Source: an uncultured Cellulomonas sp. (GTDB lineage: Bacteria; Actinomycetota; Actinomycetes; Actinomycetales; Cellulomonadaceae). From it: 64,000 nucleotides of DNA. Of the stretch, positions 15,272 to 25,356 are shown piece after piece. Position numbers and translations under genes: made by a program. Location: NCBI RefSeq assembly GCF_947494015.1, contig NZ_CANLTL010000004.1, forward strand, positions 186,001 to 250,000, read 5' to 3'. The notes beneath the pieces were generated by a model. The model saw only the letters and a list, made by a program, of their open reading frames with translations. It ran no database searches and had not been told where the DNA came from. Each line of letters opens with the position of its first letter. Within the stretch, counting starts at the first letter, position 1.

Positions 15272-15739
15272 TCACAGGGCACGCAGCGCGACGACGGTCG
15301 CCACCGCCGCCTCGGCAGCCTCGGCGCCCTTGTCCTCCGAGGACCCGGGCAGTCCGGCGCGGTCCAGCGCCTGCTGCTCGTCGTCGCAGGTGAGCAGGCC
15401 GAAGCCGACCGGGATCCCGGTGGTCACCGCGACCCCCGACAGGCCCTGGGTCGCGGCGGAGCAGACGTACTCGAAGTGCGGGGTGCCGCCGCGGATGACC
15501 ACGCCGAGCGCGACGACGGCGTCGACCCCGGCAGCGGCGGCCCGCGCGGCGGCGACCGGCAGCTCGAAGGAGCCGGGGACCCGGACCTCGCGCACGTCGG
15601 TGACGTTCGCCGCGGCCAGCGCCCGCCGGGCACCGGCCAGCAGGCCGTCCATGACGACGGTGTGCCAGCTCGCGGCCACGACGACGACCCGCAGGCCGGT
15701 CCCGTCGACGGTGATGGTCGGTGCTCCGGCGCCGCTCAT
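15272..15739 (-). CDS. ribH: 6,7-dimethyl-8-ribityllumazine synthase RibH
   Basis: Condenses 5-amino-6-ribitylaminouracil with dihydroxybutanone phosphate, the step before riboflavin; members form 60-mer or pentameric shells. 155 residues with [19 protein letters not shown], the phosphate site [28 protein letters not shown] with its catalytic histidine, and [21 protein letters not shown] 15739 overlaps the ribBA stop (ATGA). It is the last gene of the ribDEBAH operon. Confidence 0.97.
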   Translation of the reverse strand: MSGAGAPTITVDGTGLRVVVVAASWHTVVMDGLLAGARRALAAANVTDVREVRVPGSFELPVAAARAAAAGVDAVVALGVVIRGGTPHFEYVCSAATQGLSGVAVTTGIPVGFGLLTCDDEQQALDRAGLPGSSEDKGAEAAEAAVATVVALRAL

Positions 15740-17217
15740 GCGGGTGCTCCTCCGGGGGTGGTGGCGGTGGTGACTGTGCTCGCGGTGGTCGGGGTGGCGG
15801 CGGCGCCGGGCGGCGGGGTGGTGGCTGGGGCGCCGCCGGGCGCGTCGTCGTCGTCGGGCGCGTCGTCGTCGGGCACGGCGAGCAGGTGGCCCATCTCGAC
15901 GGCCTTGGTGCGCAGGTAGGCCGCGTTCTGCGGGGTGCGCCCCACCTCGAGCGGCACCATCTCGGTGACGTCGAGGCCGTGCGCCCGCAAGCCGGCCACC
16001 TTGGCGGGGTTGTTGGTCAGCAGCCGCAGGCGGTGGATGCCGAGGTCGGCCAGGATCGCGGCGGCCGCCCCGTACTCGCGGCGGTCGGCCGGCCAGCCCA
16101 GGTCGATGTTCGCCTGGATCGTGTCCCGGCCGGCGTCCTGCAGCGCGTAGGCGCCGATCTTAGCGAGCAGGCCGATGCCGCGCCCCTCGTGCCCGCGCAG
16201 GTACACCACGACGCCGCCCTCGTCCGCGGCCCGCTCGAGCGCCGCGTCCAGCTGGGGACCGCAGTCGCAGCGCAGGGAACCGAAGGCGTCGCCGGTCAGG
16301 CACTCGGAGTGCACCCGGACCACGGGGTCGTCGCCGGGGGCGTGCACCGACACCAGCGCCACGTGGTCGGCGCCCGTGCGCAGGTCGCGGTACCCGTGCA
16401 CCCGGAAGGAGCCGTGCTTGGTGGGCAGCGCGGCGACCCCGCTGCGGTGCACGCGCGGGCTCGCCGGCTCTCGGCGGCGGGCGGCCTCGTCGGCGGACAC
16501 CGATCCGGGGACCGCGCCTGCGCCGGCGTCCGGGCCGGCGTCCGCGGCGTCGTCGGCCACGTCGGCGTCGTGCTCGCGGCGCCAGGCGATCAGGTCGGCG
16601 ATGGTCAGCAGGACCAGGCCGGTGTCCACGGCGAGGGCGGCCGCCTGCGGCAGCCGGGTCATCGAGCCGTCGTCGTTCACCAGCTCGGCGATCGCCCCCA
16701 CCGGCTCCAGGCCGGCCAGGCGGCACAGGTCCACGGCGGCCTCGGTGTGTCCGGCGCGGTGCAGCACCCCGCCGGGCACGGCCCGCAGCGGCAGCACGTG
16801 CCCCGGCCGGATCAGGTCGCCGGCGCCGGACGCCGGGTCGGCGAGGACCCGCAGGGTCTGCGCCCGGTCCGCGGCCGAGATGCCGGTCGTCACCCCGTGC
16901 GCCGCGTCGACGGTCACGGTGTAGGCGGTCCGGCGAGGGTCCTGGCTGGCGGGCACCATGAGCGGCAGGTCGAGGGCGTCGGCCCGCGGCCCGGTCATGG
17001 GGGCGCAGAGGTAGCCCGAGGAGTGCCGGATCGTCCAGCCCAGCCACTCGGTGGTCGCGGACTGGGCGGCGAGCACGATGTCGGCCTCGTTCTCCCGGTC
17101 CGGGGAGTCGGCCACCAGCACGGGACGGCCCGCGCGGAGCTCGGCGAGCGCCTCCTCGACCGTACCCAGCCGGGGGCCGTCGTCGTGGGCCGGAACGGTC
17201 GGGCTCGCGGCGCTCAC
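15736..17217 (-). CDS. ribBA: bifunctional DHBP synthase / GTP cyclohydrolase II RibBA
   Basis: Makes both riboflavin precursors: dihydroxybutanone phosphate from ribulose 5-phosphate (N-terminal half) and the pyrimidine from GTP (C-terminal half). The RibB part shows DRENEADIV and the RPGHVLPL and HTEAAVDL motifs. The RibA part shows [20 protein letters not shown] with the zinc cysteines and [10 protein letters not shown]. 493 residues, longer than usual because of an Asp/Ala-rich linker between the domains and a disordered tail of about 50 residues rich in Pro, Thr and Asp. GTG 17217 overlaps the ribE stop (GTGA). Confidence 0.95.
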   Translation of the reverse strand: MSAASPTVPAHDDGPRLGTVEEALAELRAGRPVLVADSPDRENEADIVLAAQSATTEWLGWTIRHSSGYLCAPMTGPRADALDLPLMVPASQDPRRTAYTVTVDAAHGVTTGISAADRAQTLRVLADPASGAGDLIRPGHVLPLRAVPGGVLHRAGHTEAAVDLCRLAGLEPVGAIAELVNDDGSMTRLPQAAALAVDTGLVLLTIADLIAWRREHDADVADDAADAGPDAGAGAVPGSVSADEAARRREPASPRVHRSGVAALPTKHGSFRVHGYRDLRTGADHVALVSVHAPGDDPVVRVHSECLTGDAFGSLRCDCGPQLDAALERAADEGGVVVYLRGHEGRGIGLLAKIGAYALQDAGRDTIQANIDLGWPADRREYGAAAAILADLGIHRLRLLTNNPAKVAGLRAHGLDVTEMVPLEVGRTPQNAAYLRTKAVEMGHLLAVPDDDAPDDDDAPGGAPATTPPPGAAATPTTASTVTTATTPGGAPA

Positions 17218-17900
17218 GGTGCGGTCCCGTCGGCGGCGACCCGGTCGGCGGTGAGCAGCCGCTCGACGTACTTGGCGATGACGTCGACCTCCAGATTGAC
17301 CGGGGACCCCGCAGCCAGCCCGCCGAGCGTGGTGGCCGCGAGCGTGGTGGGGATGAGGCTCACCCCGAAGCTGTCCGGGCCGACGTGGGTGACGGTCAGC
17401 GAGACGCCGCTGATCGCGATCGAGCCCTTCGGGGCCACGTACCGGGCCAGGTCGGCGGGCAGACCGACGACGACGTCGTCCCACCGGGGTCCGGGGGTGC
17501 GGCGCAGGATGGTGCCGACGCCGTCGACGTGCCCCTGGACCACGTGGCCACCCAGACGTGCGTCGGCGCGCACGGCGCGCTCCAGGTTGACCGGGTCGCC
17601 CGCGGTCAGCGTGCCCAGTGCGGTGCGGCGCAGCGACTCGGGCATGACGTCGGCGGTGAAGGTCCCGTCGCCGGGCAGCTCCGCGACGGTCAGGCACACC
17701 CCGGACACGCTGATGGAGTCCCCGAGGGCGGCGTCCGACGTGACCAGCGGGCCGCGCACGGTGAGCCGGACGTCGCCCTGCCCGCCGGCCGCGGCGGTGC
17801 CACCCGTGCCGCCTGTGCCCTCGGTGCCGGCTGTCCCGGTCGGGGCCCCCGGGGCCACGGACACGACCGTGCCGACCTCCTCGACGATCCCGGTGAACAT
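17214..17900 (-). CDS. ribE: riboflavin synthase alpha subunit RibE
   Basis: Dismutates two lumazines into riboflavin. 228 residues with two lumazine-binding repeats: MFTGIVEEVG to the VSGVCLTV segment, then the second half with GHVVQGHVDGVG and AISGVSLTV. Odd: a Gly/Thr/Pro-rich insert (about residues 20-40) lies in the first repeat, where homologues have a short loop. ATG 17900 shares one base with the ribD stop (TGATG), implying coupling. Confidence 0.95.
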   Translation of the reverse strand: MFTGIVEEVGTVVSVAPGAPTGTAGTEGTGGTGGTAAAGGQGDVRLTVRGPLVTSDAALGDSISVSGVCLTVAELPGDGTFTADVMPESLRRTALGTLTAGDPVNLERAVRADARLGGHVVQGHVDGVGTILRRTPGPRWDDVVVGLPADLARYVAPKGSIAISGVSLTVTHVGPDSFGVSLIPTTLAATTLGGLAAGSPVNLEVDVIAKYVERLLTADRVAADGTAP

Positions 17901-19201
17901 CAGTGCTCCTCCTGCGGTGCGGTGGGTGGTGCCGAGGGTGCGGCCGGCGCAGCGCCGACGGCCGGGGCCTCGGGACGCGGTGGTGCAGCGGCCACCACCA
18001 GGACGTCCGGCCCCAGCGGGACGGGTTCGCGCGGGACGAGCCGGAGCGCGTCGGTGATCGAGGCCAGGCCGAGGTCGCCGACGGCGGACGGCCCGCTGCC
18101 GAGCAGCACCGGCGCGATGTAGGCGTACACCTCGTCGACGAGCCCGGCGCGCAGGAACGCCGCGGCGAGGGTCGGCCCGCCCTCGACGAGCACGTGCCGC
18201 ACCTCGCGGCCGTGCAGGTCGGCGAGCACCTCGGCCGGGTCGTGGGTCGCCAGGTGCAGCAGGTCGCCACCGGGCCCCCGCAGCCGGGCGCCGTCGGGCA
18301 CGGGGCGGTGGCCGACGACGACGCGCAGCGGCTGGTGCGCGGCGAGCTCGCCGTCGGCCGTGCGCGCGGTCAGCGACGGGTCGTCGGTCGCGACGGTGCC
18401 GGTGCCCACCACGACCGCGTCGCAGTCGGCGCGCAGCGAGTGGGCGTGCTGGCGGGCGACCTCGGAGGTGATCCACCGGCTCGACCCGTCGGCCGCGGCG
18501 ACCCGGCCGTCGAGCGTGGTGGCGATCTTGAGCGTGACGAAGGGTCGGCTGCGCTCGACCGCGGGCAGCCAGGTCCGCAGCAGCTGACGCCCCTCGGCCT
18601 CGCGGACACCGGTGACGACGTCGACCCCGGCCGCGCGCAGGTGGTCCGCTCCCCCGGCGGCGACGGGGTTGGAGTCGGCGACCGCGATGACCACGCGGGC
18701 GACACCGGCGTCGAGCAGCGCCTGCGCGCACGGGCCGGTGCGGCCGGTGTGGTTGCACGGCTCCAGGGTCACGACGGCCGTGCAGCCGCGGACGTCGACG
18801 CCGGCGTCGCGGGCCGCGAGCAGGGCCGCCACCTCAGCGTGCGGGGTCCCCACCCCGGCGTGCCAGCCCTCGGCCAGCACCGCGGCCCGGGCCGATGCGC
18901 AGACGACGGCGTCGGGCTGGACGGCGTCACGGTGGACGACGTCGGGCTCGGTGCGGCCGCCCCGGGTGGGGTGGGAGTCGGTGGCGGCGGCGGGAGCCAG
19001 CAAGACGCAGCCGACCCGGGGGTTGGGGCCGTGCACCGGTCCGCGCGCCGCGAGCGTCAGGGCCCGGTCCATCGCGTCGACCTCGGCCGGTGTGGTCCGC
19101 GTCGCCGTGGTCCCCACGGCCGCGCTCGTCGCCGCCGTGGTGGCTGCGGCGGCGGCCCGTGTCGCCGGGCGTCCGGGCACCAGGACGTCGTCGCTGGTCA
19201 C
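17900..19201 (-). CDS. ribD: bifunctional deaminase/reductase RibD
   Basis: Second and third steps of riboflavin synthesis: zinc deaminase, then NADPH reductase. The deaminase shows HAEVAALL and PCNHTGRTGPCAQALL with the zinc ligands. The reductase shows VTLKIATTLDGRVA, SRWITSEVARQHAH and the VEGGPTLAAAFL segment. 433 residues, longer than the usual 340-370, because of an Ala/Thr-rich N-terminal extension of about 40 residues, an insert of about 35 residues between VGCVLL and AVLAEGWH, and a Pro/Ala tail. GTG 19201 has GGAGGTGA 6 nt upstream; a start at residue 44 (MDRAL) would be more like homologues. It lies 108 nt after an FMN riboswitch. Confidence 0.93.
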   Translation of the reverse strand: MTSDDVLVPGRPATRAAAAATTAATSAAVGTTATRTTPAEVDAMDRALTLAARGPVHGPNPRVGCVLLAPAAATDSHPTRGGRTEPDVVHRDAVQPDAVVCASARAAVLAEGWHAGVGTPHAEVAALLAARDAGVDVRGCTAVVTLEPCNHTGRTGPCAQALLDAGVARVVIAVADSNPVAAGGADHLRAAGVDVVTGVREAEGRQLLRTWLPAVERSRPFVTLKIATTLDGRVAAADGSSRWITSEVARQHAHSLRADCDAVVVGTGTVATDDPSLTARTADGELAAHQPLRVVVGHRPVPDGARLRGPGGDLLHLATHDPAEVLADLHGREVRHVLVEGGPTLAAAFLRAGLVDEVYAYIAPVLLGSGPSAVGDLGLASITDALRLVPREPVPLGPDVLVVAAAPPRPEAPAVGAAPAAPSAPPTAPQEEH

Positions 19202-19308
19202 GATCGGTCACCTCCGGTCCGCCTGGGCCTCCGGGGTGACAGGGCGGTGCCGCCGGCACGCGCCGGGCACCACCGCGACGGGCGCCGGAGCAGGCCGGAC
19301 CCACCGCC

Positions 19309-19449
19309 ACGTACTTCCTCCCATCCGGACTTTGACCGTCGGTCCTGGAGTTCCACCAGGTCAACCGTCGTCACCCCCCGGATGGAGGGCGACGCGCGGG
19401 TCGCGGACTTTGACCGCCGGCTCGGATTCTCACCGACCCCGGAGCACGT
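19309..19449 (-). promoter_or_regulatory. FMN riboswitch (RFN element)
   Basis: Read on the minus strand, the conserved blocks appear in order. They are GGGGTCGGTG, GCCGGCGGTCAAAGTCCGCGA, then GGTTGACCTGGTGGAACTCC, GACCGACGGTCAAAGTCCGG and ATGGGAGGAAG. A P1 stem can form between ACGTGCTCC and GGAAGTACGT. These are the core features of the FMN aptamer, which shuts off rib genes when FMN is high. There is no U-rich terminator before ribD. A CTCCGG in the linker can pair with the CCGGAG of the ribD ribosome binding site, so control of translation is more likely (inference). Confidence 0.96.
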
Positions 19450-19464
19450 GTGTGTTCACCCTCG

Positions 19465-19470
19465 ATCCTG
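19465..19470 (-). promoter_or_regulatory. candidate -10 box (CAGGAT) of the rib operon
   Basis: CAGGAT would start transcription near 19458, a few nt before the riboswitch. The -35 is weak. Confidence 0.3.
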
Positions 19471-19569
19471 CCACAGCGGACCCGCACCGGGCGGGGCGCG
19501 TCCCACCCGTCGGGCGTGACGCCGACCACGGTGGTGTCCCGCCCTGCCGGGGTCGGTGCAGGACCCCGA

Positions 19570-19630
19570 GCCGGGCTCGGCGCCGGGCTCGGTGCCGGGC
19601 TCGGCGGGTGGGCCCGGTGCCGGGCTCAGT
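19570..19630. repeat. 12-bp tandem repeats at the 3' end of rpe
   Basis: Three perfect head-to-tail copies of GCCGGGCTCGGY (19570-19581, 19582-19593, 19594-19605) and a fourth, degenerate copy (19619-19630) that contains the rpe stop codon. Confidence 0.9.
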
Positions 19631-20291
19631 GCCGGTGAGCGCCGTCCGCCAGCCCGCGGAGCACGTCGATCTCCGCGGCGACGTCGTCGGCGCCGTAGAC
19701 GGCCGACCCGGCGACGAACACGTTGGCCCCGGCGTCGGCGATGCGCTCGATGGTGGTGCGTGACACCCCACCGTCGACCTGGATCCAGACGTCGAGCCCG
19801 GACTCGTCGACCGCGGCCCGGGCGCGGCGGATCTTCGCCAGCGTCCCCTCGATGAAGGACTGCCCGCCGAAGCCGGGCTCGACCGTCATGACCAGCAGCA
19901 TGTCGATCTCGGCCAGCAGGTCCAGGAACGGCTCGACCGGCGTCGCCGGACGGATCGCCAGGCCCGCGCGGGCGCCCAGTCGCCGCAGCTCGCGGGCCAG
20001 CCGGACGGGCGCCTGCGCCGCCTCGGCGTGGAAGGTCACGGATGCGGCGCCGGCCTCGGCGAAGCCGGGTGCCCAGCGGTCCGGGTCCTCGATCATGAGG
20101 TGGGTGTCGACCGGGACGGGGCAGACCTGCACCAGCCGCTCGACCACCGGCAGGCCGAGGGTCAGGTTCGGCACGAAGTGGTTGTCCATGACGTCCACGT
20201 GCGCGTAGTCGGCGCCGGCGATGGCGGCGAGGTCGCGCTCGAGGTTGGCGAAGTCGGCGGACAGGATGCTGGGGTTGAGGAGGGCGCCCAT
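19626..20291 (-). CDS. rpe: ribulose-phosphate 3-epimerase
   Basis: Interconverts ribulose 5-phosphate and xylulose 5-phosphate in the pentose phosphate pathway; ribulose 5-phosphate is also a riboflavin precursor. TIM barrel of 221 residues with [32 protein letters not shown] (metal His and Asp), [29 protein letters not shown] and FVAGSAVYG, all family signatures. ATG 20291 follows TAGGGT by 7 nt, so it is probably a leaderless mRNA. It sits upstream of the riboswitch-controlled rib operon. Confidence 0.97.
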   Translation of the reverse strand: MGALLNPSILSADFANLERDLAAIAGADYAHVDVMDNHFVPNLTLGLPVVERLVQVCPVPVDTHLMIEDPDRWAPGFAEAGAASVTFHAEAAQAPVRLARELRRLGARAGLAIRPATPVEPFLDLLAEIDMLLVMTVEPGFGGQSFIEGTLAKIRRARAAVDESGLDVWIQVDGGVSRTTIERIADAGANVFVAGSAVYGADDVAAEIDVLRGLADGAHRH

Positions 20292-20298
20292 GCCGCCG

Positions 20299-20304
20299 AC
20301 CCTA
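20299..20304 (-). promoter_or_regulatory. -10 box (TAGGGT) for leaderless rpe mRNA
   Basis: TAGGGT, 7 nt, ATG 20291. It lies in the 41-bp gap after rsmB. Confidence 0.55.
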
Positions 20305-20332
20305 ACGGCCCCCGCGCGGGCGGGGCGGCCGC

Positions 20333-22000
20333 TCAGGCGCGGCGGCGCAGCAGGGTCAGGAACATGGCGTCGGTGCCGTGCACGTGCGGCCACAGCTGCA
20401 CGTCCCGCCGGTCGGTCAGCGGGACGTCCGGCCCGGCGACGTCGCGCACCGCGTCCCGGGCGTCGAGGACCTCGACGTCGTCGCGCCTGCGCAGCACGTC
20501 CTTGACCACGAGCTGGGTCTCGGCCAGGTGCGGCGAGCAGGTCACGTAGGCGACGACGCCCCCGGGGCGGACGGCCGCCAGCGCGGAGGTGAGCAGGGCC
20601 CGCTGCAGCTGCCCGAGCTGCGCCAGGTCGGCCGGGGTGCGGCGCCAGCGCGACTCGGGGCGGCGTCGCAGCGCCCCCAGGCCCGTGCAGGGCGCGTCGA
20701 CCAGCACCCGGTCGTAGCCGGCCGGCTCGTCCTCGCCGACGGTCCGGCCGTCGCCGACCCGGACGGCCTCGACCGCGTCGGTCGGGACCGCCGCCAGCGC
20801 ACGCTCCACCAGCCGGGCGCGGTGCGGCTGCACCTCGTTCGCCACCAGGCGTGCGCCGCGTCCGTGCGCGAGCGCCGCGAGGAGCGCGGACTTGCCGCCG
20901 GGCCCCGCGCACAGGTCCAGCCACCGGCGGTCGGGCCCCTCGAGCGCGGCCCCGGCCAGCGCGAGGGCCACCACCTGGCTGCCCTCGTCCTGCACGCCCG
21001 CGCGCCCGTCACGCACGGCAGGCAGCGCGCCGGGATCCCCGCCGGACAGGACGACGGCGTACGGCGACCAGCGTCCGGCGGCGGACCGGTCCCGGGTCTG
21101 CTCGCGCACCTCGGCGACGTCGGCCAGCCCCGGCCGGGCCACCAGGGTGACCCCGGGTGCGTCGTTGTCCGCGGTGAGCAGCGCCTCGATCTCGTCCACC
21201 TCGCGGCCGTGCCCCACCAGCGCCTCGCGCAGCGCCCGCGTGACCCACACCGGGTGGCTGTGCGTCACGGCCAGGCGGGCGACGCCGTCGGTGCCGGCCG
21301 GGTCGGCGGCGTCCGCGACCCGCTCGAGCCAGGTGTCGAGGTCCTGCGCACTGACGGCGCGCAGCACCGCGTTGACGAACTGCGCGCTGCCGGCGCCGGT
21401 GCGGGCGCGGGCGAGCCCGACGGTCTCCGACACCGCGGCGTGCGGCGGGACACGCATACCCAGCAGCTGGTGCGCGCCCAGACGCAGCAGGTCCAGGACG
21501 GGCGGGTCGATGCGGTCCAGGGTCCGGCCACCCGCGCACTGCTCGATGATCGCGTCGTAGCGTCCGCGCAGCCGCAGCGTGCCGTAAGCGAGCTCGGTCG
21601 CGAAGCCGGCGTCTCGACCGCTGATGCCGCGCTCGCGCAGCATCGGTGGCAGCACGAGGTTGGCGTACGCGTCGGAGCCGTCGACCTCCCGCAGCACGTC
21701 GAACGCGGCGCCGCGGGCCGGGTCGGCGTCGCGTCGCCGCGCGGACGGTGCCGACGCCGTGCGGGAGACCCGGCCGGCGCTGCGGGCCGCCCCGCGCTCG
21801 CGGCCGGCGGCATCGCGCCGACCCGGCGCGCCGGCACGGTCGCGCCCGTCCCCCGCACCGGCGGGATCGCGCCCATCCCGTGCACCGGCGGGGTCGCGCC
21901 CGGCCCGTGCACCGGAGCGCCCACGGCGGGCCGGTCCGGCGCCGTCCCCGGACCCGGGCCGGCGTGCACCGCGGGGGGCGTCGTCGTCGCGGGGGGTCAC
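20333..22000 (-). CDS. rsmB: 16S rRNA cytosine-5 methyltransferase RsmB
   Basis: SAM-dependent methylation of C967 of 16S rRNA. An N-terminal NusB-like domain ([20 protein letters not shown]) precedes the catalytic domain. That domain shows [16 protein letters not shown] (SAM), [18 protein letters not shown] and [12 protein letters not shown], the last two carrying the two catalytic cysteines. 555 residues against a usual 450-480: the first 80 or so residues are a disordered Arg/Gly/Ala/Asp-rich extension with tandem repeats. GTG 22000 overlaps the fmt stop (GTGA). If the extension is not translated, the start would lie near residue 85. Confidence 0.93.
   Translation of the reverse strand: MTPRDDDAPRGARRPGSGDGAGPARRGRSGARAGRDPAGARDGRDPAGAGDGRDRAGAPGRRDAAGRERGAARSAGRVSRTASAPSARRRDADPARGAAFDVLREVDGSDAYANLVLPPMLRERGISGRDAGFATELAYGTLRLRGRYDAIIEQCAGGRTLDRIDPPVLDLLRLGAHQLLGMRVPPHAAVSETVGLARARTGAGSAQFVNAVLRAVSAQDLDTWLERVADAADPAGTDGVARLAVTHSHPVWVTRALREALVGHGREVDEIEALLTADNDAPGVTLVARPGLADVAEVREQTRDRSAAGRWSPYAVVLSGGDPGALPAVRDGRAGVQDEGSQVVALALAGAALEGPDRRWLDLCAGPGGKSALLAALAHGRGARLVANEVQPHRARLVERALAAVPTDAVEAVRVGDGRTVGEDEPAGYDRVLVDAPCTGLGALRRRPESRWRRTPADLAQLGQLQRALLTSALAAVRPGGVVAYVTCSPHLAETQLVVKDVLRRRDDVEVLDARDAVRDVAGPDVPLTDRRDVQLWPHVHGTDAMFLTLLRRRA
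21841..21918. repeat. 27-bp tandem repeats in the 5' part of rsmB
   Basis: Three imperfect copies (21841-21867, 21868-21894, 21895-21918) encoding nine-residue units such as DPAGARDGR. The length is a multiple of three, so copy changes keep frame. Confidence 0.85.
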
Positions 22001-22935
22001 GCGGCAGCCCCCAGGACGGTCCCCTCGTCCAGGCGCGCACCGCGGGCCCAGTCGGTCGCCGGCATGGCGCGCCGCCCGGCGGGTGACACGTCGCCGAGCC
22101 GGACCGCGTGGGTCGCGGTGCCGACCAGCACCGCGTCCCGGGTGACGCGCAGCGCGCCGGGCGCGAGGTCGGTCACCGACGGCTCCGGGGCGACGGGGCC
22201 GAGCTTGAGCCGCGCCCCGTCCGGCGCCGTCGTCCACGCGCCGGGTGCGGGCGTGCACCCGCGGACCCGGCGGTCCACCGCGGGCGCGGGGTGCTCCCAG
22301 CGGACCCGCGCGTCCGCGACCTCCAGCCGCGGGGCGTGGCTCACGCCGTCGGCCGGCTGCGGGACGGGCTGCGCGACACCGTCCTCGATCGCGTCCAGGG
22401 TGGCCACCAGCAGCCCGGACCCGGCCCCGGCGAGCCGGTCCAGCAGCTGACCGGCGGTGTCGCGCGGGCCGATCGTCTCGGTGAGCATGCCGAACACCGG
22501 CCCGGTGTCCAGGCCGGCCTCGATCCGGAACGTGCTGGCCCCGGTGACCTCGTCGCCGGCGATGATCGCGTGCTGGACCGGCGCGGCGCCGCGCCATGCC
22601 GGGAGCACGGAGAAGTGCAGGTTGACCCAGCCGTGGACCGGGACGTCGAGGACGGTCGGCGGCAGCAGCGCGCCGTACGCCACGACGGGTGCGCAGTCGA
22701 CGGCGAGCTCGGCGAGCCGCGCCTGGAAGTCGTCCTCGCGGGGGCTGCGCGGGGTCAGCACCTCGAGCCCGGCCGCGACGGCGCGCTCCTTGACCGGGCT
22801 GGCTGCGAGCGTGCGACCGCGACCGGCGCGCGCATCGGGGCGGGTCAGCACGGCGACCACCTCGTGACGGGAGGCCAGCAGCGCCTCGAGGGCGGGCACA
22901 GCCACGGCCGGGGTGCCGGCGAACAGCAGACGCAT
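21997..22935 (-). CDS. fmt: methionyl-tRNA formyltransferase
   Basis: Formylates initiator Met-tRNA using 10-formyltetrahydrofolate. 312 residues: N-terminal Rossmann domain [20 protein letters not shown], the catalytic [21 protein letters not shown] with the SLLPRWRG-type signature, and [11 protein letters not shown]. The C-terminal tRNA-binding barrel follows. ATG 22935 lies 7 nt after TAGGAT, indicating a leaderless mRNA. It overlaps rsmB by 4 nt, a common fmt-rsmB pairing. Confidence 0.97.
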   Translation of the reverse strand: MRLLFAGTPAVAVPALEALLASRHEVVAVLTRPDARAGRGRTLAASPVKERAVAAGLEVLTPRSPREDDFQARLAELAVDCAPVVAYGALLPPTVLDVPVHGWVNLHFSVLPAWRGAAPVQHAIIAGDEVTGASTFRIEAGLDTGPVFGMLTETIGPRDTAGQLLDRLAGAGSGLLVATLDAIEDGVAQPVPQPADGVSHAPRLEVADARVRWEHPAPAVDRRVRGCTPAPGAWTTAPDGARLKLGPVAPEPSVTDLAPGALRVTRDAVLVGTATHAVRLGDVSPAGRRAMPATDWARGARLDEGTVLGAAA

Positions 22936-22942
22936 GGGCTCG

Positions 22943-22948
22943 ATCCTA
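22943..22948 (-). promoter_or_regulatory. -10 box (TAGGAT) for leaderless fmt mRNA
   Basis: TAGGAT, 7 nt, ATG 22935. Confidence 0.55.
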
Positions 22949-22997
22949 GGTGCGCCCGGGAGGACGGCTCGGCGGGGGCCGGCGCGGCCGCGCGTCG

Positions 22998-25193
22998 CTA
23001 CAGCATCTCCTTGGGGTCGATCTGCACCCGGACAGTCCCGCCCTCGCGGCGCGCGCTGCGCACGGCGGCGGACGCCGCCAGGCCCGCGGCGAGGTCGGGC
23101 CCCGCGGACACCGGGACCCGGACCAGCGCGCGCACCGGGTGCTCGAGCGCCGCGGCGCCGTCCCGCCCGCCGGACGGGTCGACCGGGACGGGGCCCAGGA
23201 CGGCGCCCCCCTCTGGGACCCGGACGCGGGCGAGGAAGGTCTCGACGGCGTCGCGCGTGCCGGTCACGGCCGCCACCCGCACCGCGGGCGGCAGGTCGAG
23301 CTCGACCCGCTCGGCGAGCTCACGCTCGGCGAAGCCCACCGGGTCCCACCGGACCAGGGCCTGCGTCGGGGCCGGCGCCGCATCCCCCACCAGCAGGACG
23401 CGCCCGCCGGCGGACGCCGGCCGCACGAGCGCCGCGGCGGTCATCCACCGGTGCAGCGCCTCCTCCCCCACTCGCAGGGCGGCGCGCGCGGTGGAGACCG
23501 CGGCGTCCAGCAGGAGCGCGGCCGGGTAGCCCCCGTCCGCGACGGGCTCCGCGCCCGGGGTCGCGACGACCAGCGCCGGCCGGGCGTCCACCGTGGCGAG
23601 CACCCCGGTCGCGGCGGTCGCACCCGAGACGCGGACCGGGACGCCGGGGAACGCCCGCCCGAGCTCCTCGGCGGTCCGGTCGGACCCGACACGCACCGAG
23701 CGCAGCGCCGCGGAGCCGCACTCGGCGCACCGCCAGCCGCCGGCGAGCGTCCCGCACCACCGGCACTGCGGGACCTGCCCGGCCGCACCGAGTGCGAGCG
23801 GGCCGGCGCACCGGCGGCAGCGGGCGACCGCGCGGCAGCGCGCGCACGCCACCACGGGCAGGTACCCCGCGCGTGGCACCTGGACCAGCACCGGACCCGT
23901 CGCCAGCGCATCCCGGGCGGCCCGCCAGGCCGGGGCGGGCAGGCGCGCCGCGGCCGCCGGTCCCTCGCGGGCCAGCTCCACGGAGGTGAGCGCCTGGACG
24001 CGGGGGGTCCGCTCGCGCACCACGGCACGATCGGCGACCAGCGGTCGCGCCCACCCGGACGCGACCAGCCCCTGCGCCTGCGTGGTGCGGGTGAGGCCGC
24101 CGATCAGCGCGGCGCTGCCGGACTGCTCGGCGCGCAGGGTCAGCACCTCGCGCACGTGCGGGTACGGGGACCGCGGCTCGGCGTGCAGGTCGTCCGCGTC
24201 GTCCCAGCACACCACCAGGCCCAGGTCGGCCACGGGCGCCCACGCCGCGGCCCGGGTGCCGACGACGACGGGCGCCGCGCCCGTGAGCGCTGCCAGGAAC
24301 GCGCGGTACCGGGGCGCCGGACCGTGGTCGGCCTCGAGCCGGACGAAGCCGCCGGTGCGGCCCGCGGACCAGGCCGGCACGCCGGCGCCGGGCAGCGCGG
24401 TCACGACCCGCTCGACGTCGCGCGCGTCGGGCAGCACCACCACGGCGCCGCGGCCGCCGCGGACGGTCGCGGCCACGGCCTGCGCGACCGCGTCCGGCCA
24501 GCCCTGGCCGGGTGCGCCGGGCAGTGCCGTCCACACCGCGCGCGGGGAGCGGCTGGCGGCGAGGTGCTCGAGGAAGGCGGGCCCGCCGCGGTACGCGTCC
24601 CACGCCCTGGCTGCCGGCGCGGCGTCGGCCGGGGCGGCGGGATCGTCCGGGGCTGCGGAGTCGGCCACGACTACGCCGCCGGCGGGCTCCGACGCGGGCG
24701 CCGCGCCCGGACCGCCCGCACCGACCTCCGCCTCGACCCGGGCATGCCGCGGCGGGACGGCCAGGCGCAGCACGTCGCCCAGCGTGCCCGCGTAGCGGTC
24801 GGCGACGGCGCGCGCCAGGCGCAGCACCTCCGGGGACAGCACGGCCACCGGCGACACGACGCGGCGCAGCGGCGCCAGCTCGCCGTCGTGCTCGGCCTCC
24901 TCGACCCGGTCCAGCACGAAGCCGTCGACGTCGCGTGGCCCGAAGCGGACCTTGACCCGGCAGCCGGGCCGGACGTCGTCGTCGACCGACGCCGGGACGA
25001 GGTACTCGAAGGTCCGGTCCAGGTGGACCGCCGGGACGTCGACCAGCACGCGCGCGACCGGCAGCCGCGGCGCGGGCTCGACCGGTCCGGCGGCGCGCGG
25101 TCGCCGGGGCCGCGGGGCGGGCAGGCCCGCGAGGGCGCCCTGCTCGCCGTGCGGCACCGCGCCCTCCGCCTCCCTCACGACCGTCCCCGTCAT
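22998..25193 (-). CDS. priA: PriA-like primosomal protein N', helicase motifs degenerate
   Basis: Replication-restart protein family, 731 residues. The N-terminal 3'BD ([42 protein letters not shown]) is intact. The zinc module with eight cysteines ([13 protein letters not shown], then QCRWC and RCAEC) and the C-terminal domain are also intact. The ATPase motifs are not. Walker A (normally GVTGSGKT) is replaced by [10 protein letters not shown], and the DEEH box by a WDDADDL segment. Such non-helicase PriA proteins are a known actinobacterial feature, so this one likely acts as a structural loader. ATG 25193 was taken; the open frame continues upstream without support. It follows metK. Confidence 0.9.
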   Translation of the reverse strand: MTGTVVREAEGAVPHGEQGALAGLPAPRPRRPRAAGPVEPAPRLPVARVLVDVPAVHLDRTFEYLVPASVDDDVRPGCRVKVRFGPRDVDGFVLDRVEEAEHDGELAPLRRVVSPVAVLSPEVLRLARAVADRYAGTLGDVLRLAVPPRHARVEAEVGAGGPGAAPASEPAGGVVVADSAAPDDPAAPADAAPAARAWDAYRGGPAFLEHLAASRSPRAVWTALPGAPGQGWPDAVAQAVAATVRGGRGAVVVLPDARDVERVVTALPGAGVPAWSAGRTGGFVRLEADHGPAPRYRAFLAALTGAAPVVVGTRAAAWAPVADLGLVVCWDDADDLHAEPRSPYPHVREVLTLRAEQSGSAALIGGLTRTTQAQGLVASGWARPLVADRAVVRERTPRVQALTSVELAREGPAAAARLPAPAWRAARDALATGPVLVQVPRAGYLPVVACARCRAVARCRRCAGPLALGAAGQVPQCRWCGTLAGGWRCAECGSAALRSVRVGSDRTAEELGRAFPGVPVRVSGATAATGVLATVDARPALVVATPGAEPVADGGYPAALLLDAAVSTARAALRVGEEALHRWMTAAALVRPASAGGRVLLVGDAAPAPTQALVRWDPVGFAERELAERVELDLPPAVRVAAVTGTRDAVETFLARVRVPEGGAVLGPVPVDPSGGRDGAAALEHPVRALVRVPVSAGPDLAAGLAASAAVRSARREGGTVRVQIDPKEML

Positions 25194-25356
25194 GCCCTCA
25201 TCCCAGCACCGGCCACCCACACGACCGTCCGGCGTCCTCGGCGGGCCGCACGGGTCGGCGCCTGCCGACGCCACGCCCGGCACCAGCCCGCGCCGACCCC
25301 GGGCCCGGCAGCCGAACCATCCGCCAGCGCCGACGCCGACCGGCGCCCTCGGAACC

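Noticed and set aside
19570..19630. CRISPR-like repeat array
   Set aside because: Units are 12 bp, directly tandem and without spacers.
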